Below, in pieces: positions 47,601 to 54,356 of a stretch of DNA of 64,000 nucleotides (positions are counted from its first letter, which is position 1; each line of letters opens with the position of its first letter). The DNA is from Pediococcus acidilactici DSM 20284. Its GTDB lineage: Bacteria; Bacillota; Bacilli; Lactobacillales; Lactobacillaceae. Below the pieces are notes generated by a model. That model made no database searches and had not been told where the DNA came from. It saw only the letters and a program-made list of their open reading frames with translations. The stretch is taken from positions 1,342,754 through 1,406,753 of the forward strand of contig NZ_GL397067.1 of NCBI RefSeq assembly GCF_000146325.1. Reading direction: 5' to 3'. The position numbers and the translations under genes were made by a program.

Positions 47601-47728
47601 AACGCTTACCACAAACTGGTGAGGAAGATAACGCTAGTGCTCGTGCAGCTGGTACAGTTGGATTAGTTGGTGGATTACTTGGACTCTTCGGTCTTGGTAA
47701 GAAGCGTAAACGTCACGATGAAGAATAA
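38636..47728 (+). CDS. Giant serine-rich repeat adhesin with LPQTG anchor (3030 residues)
   Basis: A canonical KxYKxGKxW signal (KMYKNGKQW, residues 16-24) routes it to the accessory SecA2/SecY2 pathway. Ser/Ala-rich SRR1 covers about 60-265. A binding region (about 268-640) starts TVYWDEDTGEQIF and holds three Ig-like domains, each with W-x-x-aGVY and ending in TVTV. SRR2 covers about 641-2715. Asn/Gly repeats fill about 2716-2900. LPQTG is at 2991-2995 with a hydrophobic helix and KKRKRHDEE, so sortase A should attach it. SRR2 is not plain Ser-x but an Asp/Glu/Lys/Arg/Ser polyampholyte. No secA2, secY2, asp or glycosyltransferase gene lies in this window. GGAGGA precedes ATG 38636. Confidence 0.93.
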   Translation: MSKRKIWNVNEKKHYKMYKNGKQWFFAGMGIVAGLFGAGSTTIASADETPRGANLDLSKSKNLLATKTSATIPGSTSAANSQSTNSTHNSVTNSTSAAKQNAQTSASQAASKAGSASLSASLKAAQDASASQQKASQSQAAAKAASQQKASEKTVKQSTTSSTKAKSASQTSTKGSQAASTTKQDTASANQAKNASQGSQSKTDPQSKASTDASNNQSSQSLSAVKSATDSAKQSRSLEAAKQSLSISQSMVDSLSRSAEKIDSKRTSDTPIEHHTVYWDEDTGEQIFADDTDYRDLEDAIMITAPRTDAHYVLDLGLTAISIAMDGDASGQPLTDFKVAFLEYAKTATSIDDLNNWIRNSDFYKEHIVGNTTITAVQIQWFYKHQDDQTKLVGQDITTVVGNPVDISKGVAEFTDANGNPGDVGNLKWDMYDENWNKGGVYPVTITYYDPATLQTKTVDITVTVVSHINITGKDNSTYEGHPLDIGDFVDSLTNGAGKTDLHPGDPNVGVYWDSSKINWNKAGVYENIEIIYKDLTTGETTSTTVTVTVLRNQEEIHGDNATYTVGQGPHLTVDDLNPSGKNADGSGASGFEADFSHVDWDHAGVYSVEISFTDKLTGDKVSTTVTVTVDDNYGSMSTSASMSNKNDDDSRSASISDKNDSESKSTSNKNDDDSRSISTSTSDKQDSESTSTSNKNDDDSRSISTSTSDKNDSESASTSNKNDDDSRSISTSISDKDDSESTSTSNKNDDDSRSISTSTSDKNDNDSRSVSTSTSDKNDNDSRSVSASTSDKNDDDSRSRSESDKNNSESKSESDKHDSESRSASKSDSQDSRDSQSRSTSQSDKDNSESKSASQSDKDDSESKSTSDKHDSESKSESDKHESESKSDSDKHESESRSISQSDKDDSESKSTSDKQESESKSASNSDNQDSRDSESRSISQSDKHDSESKSASTSDHQDSQDSESRSISQSDKEESESKSTSDKHDSESKSESDKHDSESRSASKSDSQDSRDSQSRSTSTSDKQDSESKSASTSDKQESESKSTSDKQESESKSESDKHESESKSASDSDKHDSESRSASTSDNQNSQDSESRSISQSDKDDSESKSTSDKQESESKSASTSDHQDSQDSESRSISQSDKEESESKSTSDKHESESISASNSDNQNSQDSESRSISQSDKEESESKSTSDKQDSESRSASKSDSQDSRDSQSRSTSASDKQDSESKSASTSDKQESESKSTSDKQESESKSESDKVESESKSASTSDKQDSDSKSASNSDNQDSRDSESRSISQSDKDDSESKSASTSDNQDSRDSESRSISQSDKEDSESKSTSDKQDSESKSESNKHDSESRSASTSDHQDSQDSESRSISQSDKDDSESRSTSDKHESESISASESDNQNSRDSESRSTSQSDKNDSDSKSASTSDNQDSRDSESRSISQSDKNDSDSRSASTSDNQDSRDSESRSISQSDKDDSESRSTSDKHESESISASESDNQNSRDSESRSISQSDKNDSDSKSASTSDNQDSRDSESRSTSQSDKNDSDSKSTSTSDKQDSDSRSISQSDKNDSDSRSASTSDNQDSRDSESRSISQSDKDDSESKSTSDKHESESISASNSDNQNSRDSESRSISQSDKDDSDSKSTSDKQDSESKSTSDKLDSESRSASTSDNQDSRDSESRSISQSDKDDSESKSASDKQDSESKSTSDKQDSESRSASTSDNQDSQDSESRSISQSDKEDSESRSTSDKHESESISASNSDNQNSRDSESRSASQSDKEESESRSASTSDNQDSRDSESRSASQSDKDDSESKSTSDKHESESISASESDNQNSRDSESRSASQSDKEESESRSASTSDNQDSRDSESRSISQSDKDDSESKSTSDKHDSESISASDKEDSESRSTSDKNDSDSRSASTSDNQDSRDSESRSISQSDKDDSESKSTSDKHESESISASESDNQDSRDSESRSISQSDKDDSESKSTSDKQESESRSASTSDNQDSRDSESRSISQSDKDDSESKSTSDKQESESRSASTSDNQDSRDSESRSISQSDKDDSESKSTSDKHDSESISASDKEDSESRSTSDKQDSESRSASTSDNQDSRDSESRSISQSDKEDSESRSASDKQDSESKSTSDKHESESISASESDNQNSRDSESRSISQSDKEDSESRSTSDKQDSESISASDKQDSESRSTSDKNDSDSRSASTSDNQDSRDSVSRSISQSDKEDSESRSTSDKQESESISASESDNQNSRDSESRSISQSDKDDSRSVSESDKEDSESRSDSDKHESESISASESDNQNSRDSESRSISQSDKEDSESRSDSDKHESESISASESDNQNSRDSESRSISQSDKDDSDSRSASTSDNQDSRDSESRSISQSDKEDSESRSTSDKQDSRSVSESDKEDSESRSASDKLDSESRSASDKIDSDSRSASISDNQNSRDSESRSISQSDKEDSESRSDSDKHESESISASTSDNQNSRDSESRSISQSDKEDSESRSASDKLDSESRSTSDKNDSDSRSASTSDNQDSRDSESRSISQSDKEDSESRSTSDKQDSRSVSESDKEDSESRSTSDKHESESISASISDNQNSRDSESRSISQSDKEDSDSRSASTSDNQDSRDSDSRSISQSDKEDSDSRSTSISDKQDSESRSASDKDDSESRSASDKQDSESRSASDKNDSESRSASDKHDSDSGSDSNNGGSNNGSGSDSNNGGSNNGSDSDSNNGGSNNGSDSDSNNGGSNNGSDSDSNNGGSNNGSGSDSNNGGSNNGSDSDSNNGGSNNGSGSDSNNGGSDNGSGSDSNNDGSNNGSDSDSNNGGSDNGSGSDSNNDGSNNGSDSDSNNDGSNNGSGSDSDNGGSNNGSGSDSNNGGSNNGAGDNSNNGSGNNNGTDQGNGSNGSGDGTWNGGAGNGTGNGTNGGNGNTGNGGAGLVDTGYQPGNGQGDGSVDLAQDNGGSGANSSNGGTNSAERLPQTGEEDNASARAAGTVGLVGGLLGLFGLGKKRKRHDEE
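40556..46780 (+). repeat. SRR2 repeat region of the serine-rich adhesin
   Basis: About 6.2 kb. A higher-order unit of about 40 codons recurs, alternating SRSISQSDKxDSES, STSDKxxSES and SASxSDNQxSRDSE. Synonymous serine codons (TCG, TCA, TCT, TCC, AGT, AGC) vary between units. Long apparent frames on both strands here are by-products of the repeat. Confidence 0.9.
46781..47340 (+). repeat. 39-nt Asn/Gly/Ser repeats near the adhesin C-terminus
   Basis: About 14 copies of a 13-residue unit, SDSNNGGSNNGS(G/D), most identical or nearly so at DNA level. They form a flexible uncharged spacer before the wall-spanning tail. Confidence 0.88.
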
Positions 47729-47802
47729 TCGTCGACTTTAAAGCTAGAAACTAAGTTAAGAAAAGCTCTTTAATCAACGATTAAGAGACATCTCTAAGAT
47801 TT

Positions 47803-47859
47803 AAAAAATACCTGTGGTTAGTGGTAGGTGATACCTATCGCTAGCGGCAGGTATTTTTT
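47803..47859 (+). terminator. Terminator of the serine-rich adhesin
   Basis: AAAAAATACCTG (47803-47814) pairs with CAGGTATTTTTT (47848-47859); the interior pairs further with G:T pairs, giving one long hairpin ending in T. Confidence 0.85.
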
Positions 47860-47990
47860 GTTGCACTGAAAGTGTAAATTCAAGATGAAAAATTGTCGAC
47901 AAACAGTTCTTTTACTGTTCATCTACACTTGTTATTCTAGAGCCAAAGTAATCAAGGAAACTTAAAACTTGGAGGTGCTTTTTTGGTTTG

Positions 47991-48010
47991 TGATAGCATG
48001 TACGCTATCA
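47991..48010 (+). promoter_or_regulatory. Toxin-antitoxin operator palindrome
   Basis: TGATAGC (47991-47997) and GCTATCA (48004-48010) are a perfect inverted repeat around ATGTAC, just before the toxin start. It is the expected site for autoregulation by the downstream XRE antitoxin. Confidence 0.6.
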
Positions 48011-48017
48011 TAAAAAC

Positions 48018-48287
48018 ATGAAAAGGATAGAGTTTGACTACTATGATTGAAACGTATGGACTACACGTAGCAGAGAGGCAAAAATGGACAAAAAAATTGG
48101 AAAAAATTTATATGAGATCCGCTCCAAATGGGCTTCTAATATCCAACGGGCAATTTACTTTCAATTCAAAGATAATAAATACATCATTACAAATGGGTTT
48201 ATCAAAAAGTCACAAAAGACACCAGCTAGTGAGAAAAAAATTGCTAGAGATAGAAGGACACTTTATTTTAAAAAGGAGGAATCATAG
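48018..48287 (+). pseudogene. Decayed RelE/HigB-type toxin gene
   Basis: ATG 48018 begins MKRIEFDYYD, a normal start for phage-derived RelE/HigB toxins, but stops at 48048-48050. A second frame then resumes with MIETYGLHVAERQKWTKKLEK, and a third with NLYEIRSKWASNIQRAIYF through to KKEES and TAG at 48285. The break between the first two implies an internal loss of roughly 35-40 codons, judged from usual family length. The second is a 1-nt deletion in an A6 run (48101-48106). An intact protein would be an mRNA interferase; this one should be dead. Confidence 0.8.
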
Positions 48288-48572
48288 ATGAGTAAAATTG
48301 ATGAATATATCGAAAAAAGAAGTGCACAAGACGCTGATTTTGCTAAGCAAGTTGAACAAGAAGACATTAATTTGGAAGTAGCGATAAAGGTGCGTTCTTT
48401 AAGGGAAGATATGGGGTTAACACAACGAGAATTTGCCCAGGTGATTGGAAAACCACAATCTACTGTTGCAAGAATTGAGAACGGTAATATGAATGCTTCA
48501 ACCAAGATGCTTTCAGACATTGCAAAGGCAACCAAGCAAAGACTGACTATCCAGTTTGAGCCTGTCCATTAA
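48288..48572 (+). CDS. XRE-family antitoxin (HigA-like)
   Basis: 94 residues with a C-terminal-half helix-turn-helix (about 40-90; LTQREFAQVIGKPQSTVARIENG). It starts directly after the toxin stop with AAAGGAGG upstream. It appears intact and could still bind the palindrome at 47991-48010, although its toxin partner is broken. Confidence 0.8.
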   Translation: MSKIDEYIEKRSAQDADFAKQVEQEDINLEVAIKVRSLREDMGLTQREFAQVIGKPQSTVARIENGNMNASTKMLSDIAKATKQRLTIQFEPVH

Positions 48573-48716
48573 GAATAAAAGTCATTAAAAGAGCCTATCA
48601 CTACAGATACGGACATTTACTTCTTGCTGAAAATCTTCGTCATGGTTGATTTTTTGGGGGGAGTCAAAAAGAGGGCTTTATATAATAGGAAGAAAAGTGT
48701 TTGGAAATGCAATACA

Positions 48717-48757
48717 AAAAACGTCGATCGGCCCGTTTGGACTAATCGACGCTTTTT
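48717..48757. terminator. Bidirectional terminator between antitoxin and GNAT genes
   Basis: ACGTCGAT (48721-48728) pairs with ATCGACG (48745-48751), flanked by A6 on the left and T5 on the right, so it can serve both strands. Confidence 0.7.
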
Positions 48758-48767
48758 AAATATTATT

Positions 48768-49301
48768 CTATTTTAAATACAATTGGTAGGCAAAGCGTTT
48801 ATTATCAACTTCGTTTTCGTCAATGAAGTCAATAATCCCACGATACTCAAATCCATTGTTGGTAATAACTTTTTGCATCCCCTTGTTAAGCGGGTGGGTA
48901 TCGACGCGAACTTCGTCGTAACCAAGTAAAGAACTAATGGTGAAGAGACCTTGCATCATCTTCTCAGATAGACGTTGACCGCGGAACTTCGATGAAATCG
49001 CAATCCGGTGAATTGACATATATTTGTCATCAGGGTTGCCCCGCCAACTACCTTCCTGGATATCGTCGTAGTTAACATCGTTATCTGGCCACAATGCGGC
49101 CGTACCAGCAATCTGTCCATCGACCATTAATACATAACTAATTTGTTGCTCAATATCTTTCTCAATGTCTTGGTTAGTAGGGTAGCCAGCCTGCCACTGG
49201 TTGATTCCCTGTTCCTTCAAATAAGCCTTAGCTTCATTAATAATTGTTAAAATGGCTGGTAAATCAGCCTTAGTTGCTCTACGCAAATAAGATGTTGTCA
49301 T
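48768..49301 (-). CDS. GNAT family N-acetyltransferase
   Basis: 177 residues of the single-domain GNAT fold. RIAISSKFRGQRLSEKMM (from about 91) is the acetyl-CoA-binding motif A (R/Q-x-x-G-x-G/A, here RGQRLS), and VDTHPLNKGMQKVITNNGFEY is the conserved motif B. Substrate unknown. ATG 49301 has GGAG about 9 nt upstream on the minus strand. Confidence 0.85.
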   Translation of the reverse strand: MTTSYLRRATKADLPAILTIINEAKAYLKEQGINQWQAGYPTNQDIEKDIEQQISYVLMVDGQIAGTAALWPDNDVNYDDIQEGSWRGNPDDKYMSIHRIAISSKFRGQRLSEKMMQGLFTISSLLGYDEVRVDTHPLNKGMQKVITNNGFEYRGIIDFIDENEVDNKRFAYQLYLK

Positions 49302-49488
49302 AATTCCCGTCTCCATTTTCTTTTTCTGAAAAAATAATTCTAACCCAATTTCGCAGAGATGTCACCCTAAAATTTTTGGTGAAAACGAATTCATTTAATA
49401 TATTTCCTATTTGGGAAAATTCAAGGCTAATATTAACCCATTAAATATGCTAATATATGTAGATAGTAAAGAATTTAGGGGTGGTAGC

Positions 49489-50760
49489 ATGAAGAAAGTT
49501 CGGAACTGGAGATTAACCCTCGGTTGGCAAATCCTCATTGGTCTAATCTTGGGAGTCGTTTTAGGCGCTAGTTTTTACCATAATCAAGTTGCTATCACGG
49601 TCATGCAAAATCTAGGAACCATGTTCATCCACATGATTCAAATGATTGTTTTGCCGATCGTGGTATCTTGTCTGACCGTTGGAATCGCCGGAATGGGTGA
49701 CGTTAGTGAACTTGGCCGCGTCGGGTTGAAGACTTTGATATACTTCGAAGTTTTGACCACGATTGCGTTAATTGTCGGAATGATTTTTGCTAACGTTTTT
49801 CATCCGGGAACGTATATCGACATTCACAGCCTGCAAAGTACGGATATCAGTTCTTACGTGGAGACGGCTAAAGCAGCCAAATCCAACAGTGGAATTTGGG
49901 CCACGTTGATGAACATTATCCCGACGAATATTTTTTCATCGCTGGCTGAAGGAAACATGATGCCGGTCATCTTCTTCTCCGTGCTTTTTGGCTTAGGATT
50001 AACGGCCATTGGCAAGCAGGGGCAGATTTTGATTGATGCACTTACCGCTGTGCAAGAAGTTATGTTTAAAGTTACCAACTGGATCATGCACTTTTCACCA
50101 ATTGGGGTCTGCGCGTTGATTGGCGTGACGATTGCCCAAATGGGAATTGATGCCCTAAAGCCGTTGGGACTGTTCGTTTTAATTACTTACGTGGCAATGC
50201 TTTTCTTTGTGCTTGTGGTACTTGGCTTAGTTGCGAAGTTCCACAACATCAACTTCTTTGAACTCCTGAAAGTTATTAAAAACGAGTTGATTTTGGCGTT
50301 TTCGACGGCTAGTTCGGAAGCAGCCTTACCAAAAATGATTGATAAAATGCAAAAATACGGGGTGAGCCAAGGAATCGTTTCTTTCGTAATCCCCACAGGG
50401 TACACATTTAACCTCGACGGCTCGGCAATTTACCAGGCGGTCGGTGCGCTGTTCTTAGCACAGGCGTACGGAATTCATTTGACGCTCGGTCACCAGATTA
50501 CGTTGTTGGTAGTCTTGATGATTACTTCGAAGGGAATGGCCGGGGTACCCGGGGCGTCCTTCGTAGTGCTTCTAGCAACCGTAGCAACGATTGGCGTACC
50601 GATGAGCGGGTTGACCTTCATCGCTGGTGTGGACCGGATCATCGATATGGGCCGGACGGCAGTAAACGTAGTAGGAAATTCGTTGGCAGCCATCATAATG
50701 GGCAAGTCCGAAGGCGAATTTGACGAAGAAAAACACCGGAAGTATGTGGGAAATCTGTAG
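49489..50760 (+). CDS. Dicarboxylate/amino acid:cation symporter (GltP/DctA family)
   Basis: 423 residues of the DAACS fold, with eight helices and two re-entrant hairpins. STASSEAALPKM is the serine-rich re-entrant loop, and GYTFNLDGSAIY plus the later GMAGVPGASFVVLL are family signatures. It takes up glutamate, aspartate or C4-dicarboxylates with protons or sodium. ATG 49489 follows AGGGGTGG. The 26-codon extension to 49411 has no ribosome site. It is transcribed alone. Confidence 0.88.
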   Translation: MKKVRNWRLTLGWQILIGLILGVVLGASFYHNQVAITVMQNLGTMFIHMIQMIVLPIVVSCLTVGIAGMGDVSELGRVGLKTLIYFEVLTTIALIVGMIFANVFHPGTYIDIHSLQSTDISSYVETAKAAKSNSGIWATLMNIIPTNIFSSLAEGNMMPVIFFSVLFGLGLTAIGKQGQILIDALTAVQEVMFKVTNWIMHFSPIGVCALIGVTIAQMGIDALKPLGLFVLITYVAMLFFVLVVLGLVAKFHNINFFELLKVIKNELILAFSTASSEAALPKMIDKMQKYGVSQGIVSFVIPTGYTFNLDGSAIYQAVGALFLAQAYGIHLTLGHQITLLVVLMITSKGMAGVPGASFVVLLATVATIGVPMSGLTFIAGVDRIIDMGRTAVNVVGNSLAAIIMGKSEGEFDEEKHRKYVGNL

Positions 50761-50875
50761 AGAGCGGAAGCCCCTGGGCAGCTTTTGAGGATTAACGGAA
50801 ATAGGGAACTAATCGCGATTTAGGCGATTGGTTCCCTATTTTGGTTAACCGGAAGAAGCTAGGGGCTGGAGCTCA
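50761..50875. repeat. Dispersed palindromic intergenic repeat, type B copy 2
   Basis: An outer stem (AGCCCCTGG-like / TAGGGGCT) and an inner stem (AATAGGGAAC with GTTCCCTATT, plus AATCGC/GCGATT) give a long hairpin directly after the symporter stop. The motifs GAGGATTAACGGAA and TTGGTTAACC match the frame of copy 1 (GAGGACTAACGGAA, TTGGTTAGCC). Confidence 0.65.
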
Positions 50876-50894
50876 TTTTGACTACGCAGCAGAG

Positions 50895-51000
50895 AAGCGT
50901 AACGGAATTGAGGTACAATGCGATTTAGGCGATTGACGGCGGGATTTTATTAACCGGAAGAAGTTGGGTTTCGGAGCACGTTTCGGCTATGCAGCATAGC
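50895..51000. repeat. Degraded type B repeat, copy 3
   Basis: AACGGAATTGAGG, GCGATTTAGGCGATT, ATTAACCGGAAGAAG and CACGTTTCGGCTATGCAGCA repeat elements of copies 1 and 2, but stem complementarity is mostly lost. It lies head-to-tail with copy 2. Confidence 0.55.
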
Positions 51001-51045
51001 CAATTAAACCAAGAGCAGGAAGGCCCCTTTAGTTTGCTTTCAATG

Positions 51046-51126
51046 ATTCAAAATGGAAATATACTTCCATTTTGAATCTAACGACTAGAACAAAAAAGGT
51101 TGAGGAATTTTTCCTCAACCTTTTTT
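51046..51126. terminator. Two consecutive hairpins ending convergent transcripts
   Basis: A perfect 13-bp stem (51046-51058 with 51065-51077) precedes a bidirectional terminator (AAAAAAGGTTGAGGA with TCCTCAACCTTTTTT, 51092-51126). The second ends the leftward GDPD gene and can also stop rightward transcripts. Confidence 0.85.
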
Positions 51127-51128
51127 AT

Positions 51129-52919
51129 TTAACCTAATTCAACCGTGAAGTTCAGCAGTCGACTAACGTAGTTCGGGTGGTGATTAAGTTGTTGAATCGT
51201 GCGCTGAAGGGTTTCTAAATTATCAGTAATAATCCCGTTAACGCCCATGAAGGTCAGTTTGGCCATGACGTCGCGGTCGTTAACCGTCCAAGCGTAAACT
51301 TTGCGACCGGTGAGCTGGGCGGTAATTAAGAAGGAGTTATTCAAGGTGGAATGCTCCATCGTATAAAAATCGGCTTTAGATTGCGGCACGCCGATAAAGT
51401 TAAATGGCAGGATGTAGCCAACTTGGAGCTTAGGGTTCAAGGTTTTTAACTTTTCGACGGCATCGTAATCTAGGCTGTGGACCTCGTCGTGGTTGGCCAC
51501 CAGGCGTTTACCGTAGCGCTTATTAAAGGTGGTAATGGAATTGGAAGAATCCCGTTTCGTAGTCTTAAGTTCCACTAGTAAGCGCTGGTGCAAACGTTCG
51601 GCGGTTGCTAAGTAGTCGTCAAAACTGGCAACCTTCGCGGAAGTCCCGTTTTCCCGGGCAGTTAAGCGGGTAATTTGCCGAAGCGTCAAGTCATGCGGCC
51701 GTTTATTAACGCCGGTCAATTGTTTCAAGTTCTCGTCATGCATTACCACAAACTGGTGGTCCTTAGTTTCATGCAGGTCCATTTCAATGAAATCGGGATG
51801 CAACCGGCTGGTGTTAATTAGCGCTGGAATGGTGTTTTGCACCCCATTTTTCGCGTTAACTCCGCGGTGAGAAATGGTTAACGGCGTGGAAGTGAAAAAG
51901 CCGTTCAGATAAAGGGCGTTAAAGCCGAGGATCCCCAAGAACAAAACCCCCGCCAAGGCCTTAAACCACCAATGTTTGCCTGATTGATAACTAAGTCGTT
52001 GGAGCTGATTACTGAGCTTCCGACTACTGATAACGAAGCTAGCTTGATTTTTGAGCTGGTCAGCCATGATCATCAGTGAACCAGTTCCTAAGGCGATGCT
52101 CATTAACAGGAGTACCAGCTCAATCAAGAGCAGGTTGATGGAGGCTGCCCAATAGTCCCAGGAAGCCGGAAGATGATGGTCAGCCAGAGCCTGAAGCGCT
52201 AAAATAAGCGCCTGTCCCAAAATTGACAGACCGACGTTGACCACGATTAACAATCCCAGTTGCTTAACAATGGTTTTGAAGTTCAATTTGGTTAACCGCC
52301 AGCTTTTCTGGACGGCTTGGCGGCCCGTACTGCGTCCCAGGATAATCAGCGGAAGGGCCAAGAAGAACCGAATCCCTAAGTAAAAGGTAACTAAGTAAAG
52401 TAAAATCAGCACTAAAAGCAGGGGCCGATTTTCGTATAGAAAATAGTTAATAATGAAGTCGGGCACTCGCACTTTGTTCAATAGCGGAGTCGAGATGCCC
52501 AGCCCCCCAAACGGCAGAATAATTAAACAATAAATTAATAAGTAACCGACCGCACGGCCAAAAGTGTGCCGCACCCGTTGGAAAGAAAGGGTGATTAGCG
52601 AATTTAAGGCTAATTTTTTACCTTGGTTAATCTGCATAATGCCTAGAAATAAGAAGGTCACCTGCCAGTAAATGGCGACGATCACGGCGAGAATCAGGAG
52701 TAGGCAACCGATGTCCAAAAACGGATGGTTGGTGACCACCTCAACGAAATTGGTGTTGGAAAGGTAGCGCACCCCCGCCAAACGCAACATGATGCTGCCA
52801 ATCAAGGTGAAAAGCGGGATAATGCCCGCGTAAATCACCACGATACTGGTAATGAATAGGCTGAGATAGCTAAGTAAATGTTTAAAAATAAAACGATACG
52901 TTTTGGTGATGCTCGCCAT
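51129..52919 (-). CDS. Membrane-anchored glycerophosphodiester phosphodiesterase
   Basis: 596 residues. The N-terminal part (about 1-340) has eight or so helices of the GPDPase membrane domain. The C-terminal part (about 345-585) is a GDPD TIM barrel with catalytic HRG in TISHRGVNAKNG, metal ligands in FIEMDLHETKD and VVMHDENL, and late KVYAWTVND. Such enzymes cleave glycerophosphodiesters or polyglycerol-phosphate at the membrane surface, releasing glycerol-3-phosphate. AGGAGG precedes ATG 52919 on the minus strand. Confidence 0.9.
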   Translation of the reverse strand: MASITKTYRFIFKHLLSYLSLFITSIVVIYAGIIPLFTLIGSIMLRLAGVRYLSNTNFVEVVTNHPFLDIGCLLLILAVIVAIYWQVTFLFLGIMQINQGKKLALNSLITLSFQRVRHTFGRAVGYLLIYCLIILPFGGLGISTPLLNKVRVPDFIINYFLYENRPLLLVLILLYLVTFYLGIRFFLALPLIILGRSTGRQAVQKSWRLTKLNFKTIVKQLGLLIVVNVGLSILGQALILALQALADHHLPASWDYWAASINLLLIELVLLLMSIALGTGSLMIMADQLKNQASFVISSRKLSNQLQRLSYQSGKHWWFKALAGVLFLGILGFNALYLNGFFTSTPLTISHRGVNAKNGVQNTIPALINTSRLHPDFIEMDLHETKDHQFVVMHDENLKQLTGVNKRPHDLTLRQITRLTARENGTSAKVASFDDYLATAERLHQRLLVELKTTKRDSSNSITTFNKRYGKRLVANHDEVHSLDYDAVEKLKTLNPKLQVGYILPFNFIGVPQSKADFYTMEHSTLNNSFLITAQLTGRKVYAWTVNDRDVMAKLTFMGVNGIITDNLETLQRTIQQLNHHPNYVSRLLNFTVELG

Positions 52920-53129
52920 AAAGGGCCTCCTAGATAACTGTTCTTCTTGTTATTCTAGCAGAGAAAGTGCGGTATTTAAAACGCCAGGAGGGTAGCAAAC
53001 GGCGAAAAGGCAGGTGGTTTACGCGGTTGACGGCCTTTTGTTAATTAAGGCCTCGGCGTTGTTTAAGCTAAGCCACGGATTTTCGGCTACTAAGGTCGCT
53101 AGGTATTTTGCCTTCAATGGTGCCTAAAC

Positions 53130-53247
53130 GTGTATCAAAAGCCAGTTTGTTCCGCTTAACCAAAAATTGACCATTACGCCTGAATTTGGCATAATGGTCA
53201 ATTTTTGGTTAATGCTCGCAAACTACCCAACTTTCGTCCCACTCTCG
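53130..53247. repeat. Dispersed palindromic intergenic repeat, type A copy 2
   Basis: An inverted, closely similar copy of 11304-11419. It shares AGTTTGTTCCGCTTAACC, an inner stem ATTGACCATTACGCC / GGCATAATGGTCAAT, and CGTCCCACTCTC at its right end. The outer end (TATCAAAAGCC) has decayed. The rest of the gap 52920-53265 shows nothing recognisable. Confidence 0.75.
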
Positions 53248-53265
53248 TATCGAATGGATTAAATT

Positions 53266-53499
53266 TTATAGTTCTTGCGTAGTAAATGCTTTCTTCGCTG
53301 CATCATATTGGTGAAGGTAACGGTGCTCATCGAACTCTTCGAAGAAGGCGTTTTTATCCTCCGGATTAGGGTAGAAGAAAGTTTCCTCATCGCCCTTAAC
53401 CACTTTGATTCCTACTCGCGGGGTGTTGACCGTAGTCAAACGGGTGGTCGGTGAGGATAGGTAAGTGGCGATGTATTTTTTAATAATCGTGAGGTCCAT
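53266..53499 (-). CDS. Small protein of unknown function next to cvpA
   Basis: 77 residues, no signal peptide or helix of membrane type, with a beta-like first half (RLTTVNTPRVGIKVVKGDEE) and a charged helical end. AAGGAG precedes ATG 53499 on the minus strand, 17 nt after the CvpA stop, so they are probably cotranscribed. I do not recognise a family. Confidence 0.6.
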   Translation of the reverse strand: MDLTIIKKYIATYLSSPTTRLTTVNTPRVGIKVVKGDEETFFYPNPEDKNAFFEEFDEHRYLHQYDAAKKAFTTQEL

Positions 53500-53516
53500 A
53501 TTCGTAACTCCTTAAT

Positions 53517-54044
53517 TTAAAGTACGTCACGCGTCTGTGGCGTATCCAGAATGTAATTGTTAATTACCTTGGAAGAAATCGCCGGCGTCTTTGCCAAAAT
53601 CGATTGCGCGACAATTGATTGGGACAGTTGTTCTTGATAAAAATCATTGGGCACGAACTGACTAATGCTTAAAACAATGAAGGTGATCAGGTAACTGATT
53701 ACGAATCCAGCGACGGCGCCTGCCAAGCCGTTGACTTGATGAATGATGGGTAACCAGGTAATCATTTGTGAAAACCGGACGATTAAGCGAATCGCAATCC
53801 AGCCCACAAGCATCAAAAAGATGAAGGAAACTGCGTTCATCGTGGTTAAATTAGTCAAGGGGTCGTGGTTCCCGTTCCCAAAAGTACGGGAGAGAAATTC
53901 GGCAAAGGGCGCGGTGAAGTTTTTGGCTGCCGCAAACACAATTAAATAACCCACTAGATAAATGATTTCGGCAACTAGTCCGCGCCGGTAGCCAGAAAAA
54001 AAGGCCGAAATCAAGATTAAGATTAAAATTAACGATAGTAGCAT
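53517..54044 (-). CDS. CvpA family membrane protein
   Basis: 175 residues with four helices. FFSGYRRGLVAEIIYLVGYLIV at the N-terminus and LPIIHQVNGLAGAVAGFVISYL in the middle are the CvpA signatures (colicin V production protein family). In Firmicutes the role is unclear, possibly septation or envelope integrity. AAGGAGC precedes ATG 54044 on the minus strand. It is divergent from the VIT-family genes. Confidence 0.85.
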   Translation of the reverse strand: MLLSLILILILISAFFSGYRRGLVAEIIYLVGYLIVFAAAKNFTAPFAEFLSRTFGNGNHDPLTNLTTMNAVSFIFLMLVGWIAIRLIVRFSQMITWLPIIHQVNGLAGAVAGFVISYLITFIVLSISQFVPNDFYQEQLSQSIVAQSILAKTPAISSKVINNYILDTPQTRDVL

Positions 54045-54225
54045 TAAAAGCTCCTTGTTGAATTTAATTGGTTAACTAACCATAATTGGGGTTAGTCAGA
54101 CACAGATATTAGAGTTCCTAACGTCATTACTCGTTAGTGAGTGTTCAATATTGACGAGGAAAACTGGGTGTTCAGCAGATGAGACACCTTATATAAATAA
54201 CCACTATAGAGGAAAAAACGTTGCT

Positions 54226-54292
54226 ATTCAAGTTCAATTAACCTGTTTGAAGTTCAATTTAAGTTAAAAATGAAGTTCAAATTTAACTTAAA
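54226..54292 (+). promoter_or_regulatory. TGAAGTT repeat cluster with inverted repeat upstream of the VIT genes
   Basis: TGAAGTTCAATTTAAGTTA (from 54248) nearly repeats TGAAGTTAAATTTAAGTTA at 6170. TTTAAGTTAAA (54258-54268) and TTTAACTTAAA (54282-54292) are a perfect 11-bp inverted repeat enclosing a further TGAAGTTC. A third element (TTCAAGTTCAATTAAC) lies near 54227. It sits about 65 nt upstream of a good promoter and is a candidate operator or activator site. Confidence 0.55.
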
Positions 54293-54356
54293 GACCTTGT
54301 GAAATAGCGGATTTCGGCAATGCTTGCTCTAATATCGGCTTCTTGAGAAAAGCGTC

